A stretch of DNA of 47,408 bases from positions 1 through 47,408 of the forward strand of contig CADEDJ010000022.1 in the NCBI GenBank assembly GCA_902826055.1, given 5' to 3'. The position numbers were made by a program, and so were the translations under genes. The notes below the pieces were generated by a model, which worked only from the letters and a program-made list of their open reading frames with translations, made no database searches and was not told the origin of the DNA. This DNA comes from an uncultured Nitrosomonas sp. GTDB taxonomy: Bacteria; Pseudomonadota; Gammaproteobacteria; Burkholderiales; Nitrosomonadaceae. How positions within the stretch are numbered: the first letter of the stretch is position 1; each line of letters begins with the position of its first letter. Positions 47,406 to 47,408 of this stretch are shown one piece after another.

Positions 47406-47408
47406 AGC

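Overview
The window looks like chromosomal DNA of a low-to-medium GC betaproteobacterium. A Nitrosomonas-type ammonia oxidiser is my best inference, from the overall gene style, the many decayed insertion sequences and the mix of housekeeping genes; no ammonia-oxidation gene is present to prove it. Most genes from 27850 onward are on the minus strand.

Region 1 (1-7000) starts with the 3' end of a tRNA-Ser and a decayed IS3-family element. It then holds two blocks of genes for proteins that look like type I secretion (RTX) substrates, all on the minus strand. One block is a TPR-GNAT acyltransferase-like protein followed by a 539-residue RTX repeat protein, ending in a 40-bp hairpin. The other is a DUF4202 gene, a small exported protein with a CGNGGC motif, and a lysozyme-like protein carrying an RTX turn. 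This is the most accessory-looking part of the window and holds the best candidate for an undescribed system: a secreted cell-wall hydrolase with a possible periplasmic immunity partner.

Region 2 (7000-24350) is mixed: a lipoprotein-type MsrB, a His/Gly-rich lipoprotein, a thiopurine methyltransferase, an exported TIM-barrel-like protein, a broken umuD next to an intact umuC, an adhesin-E-like protein, a beta-oxidation pair (FadN-like HAD/ECH fusion and thiolase), a lipoprotein plus SGNH-hydrolase pair, an ArsC/Spx-like protein, a cupin, an FAD monooxygenase and a lipoprotein alpha/beta hydrolase. Two near-identical TGTGA-N6-TCACA palindromes lie upstream of genes here.

Region 3 (24360-33750) has a tRNA-Pro/Arg/His cluster with a clear sigma-70 promoter, an aconitase with an unusual insertion, galU and galE, and a sulfate-activation unit (cysD, cysNC) followed by a DHH phosphoesterase that may remove pAp.

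Region 4 (34260-43200) holds a PRMT-like methyltransferase, a TIGR04073-type exosortase-associated protein, an acyltransferase, IS3 and IS5-type remnants, a small exported protein next to a 30-bp perfect palindrome, a zinc alcohol dehydrogenase, a half-size GDT1-type transporter, and a His-rich protein / PepSY protein / PhoP-PhoQ-like module.

Region 5 (43280-47408) is conserved housekeeping: a DUF1624 membrane protein, proB, obgE, rpmA and rplU, with a terminator between rpmA and obgE. No CRISPR array, rRNA, intact mobile element or replication origin was seen.
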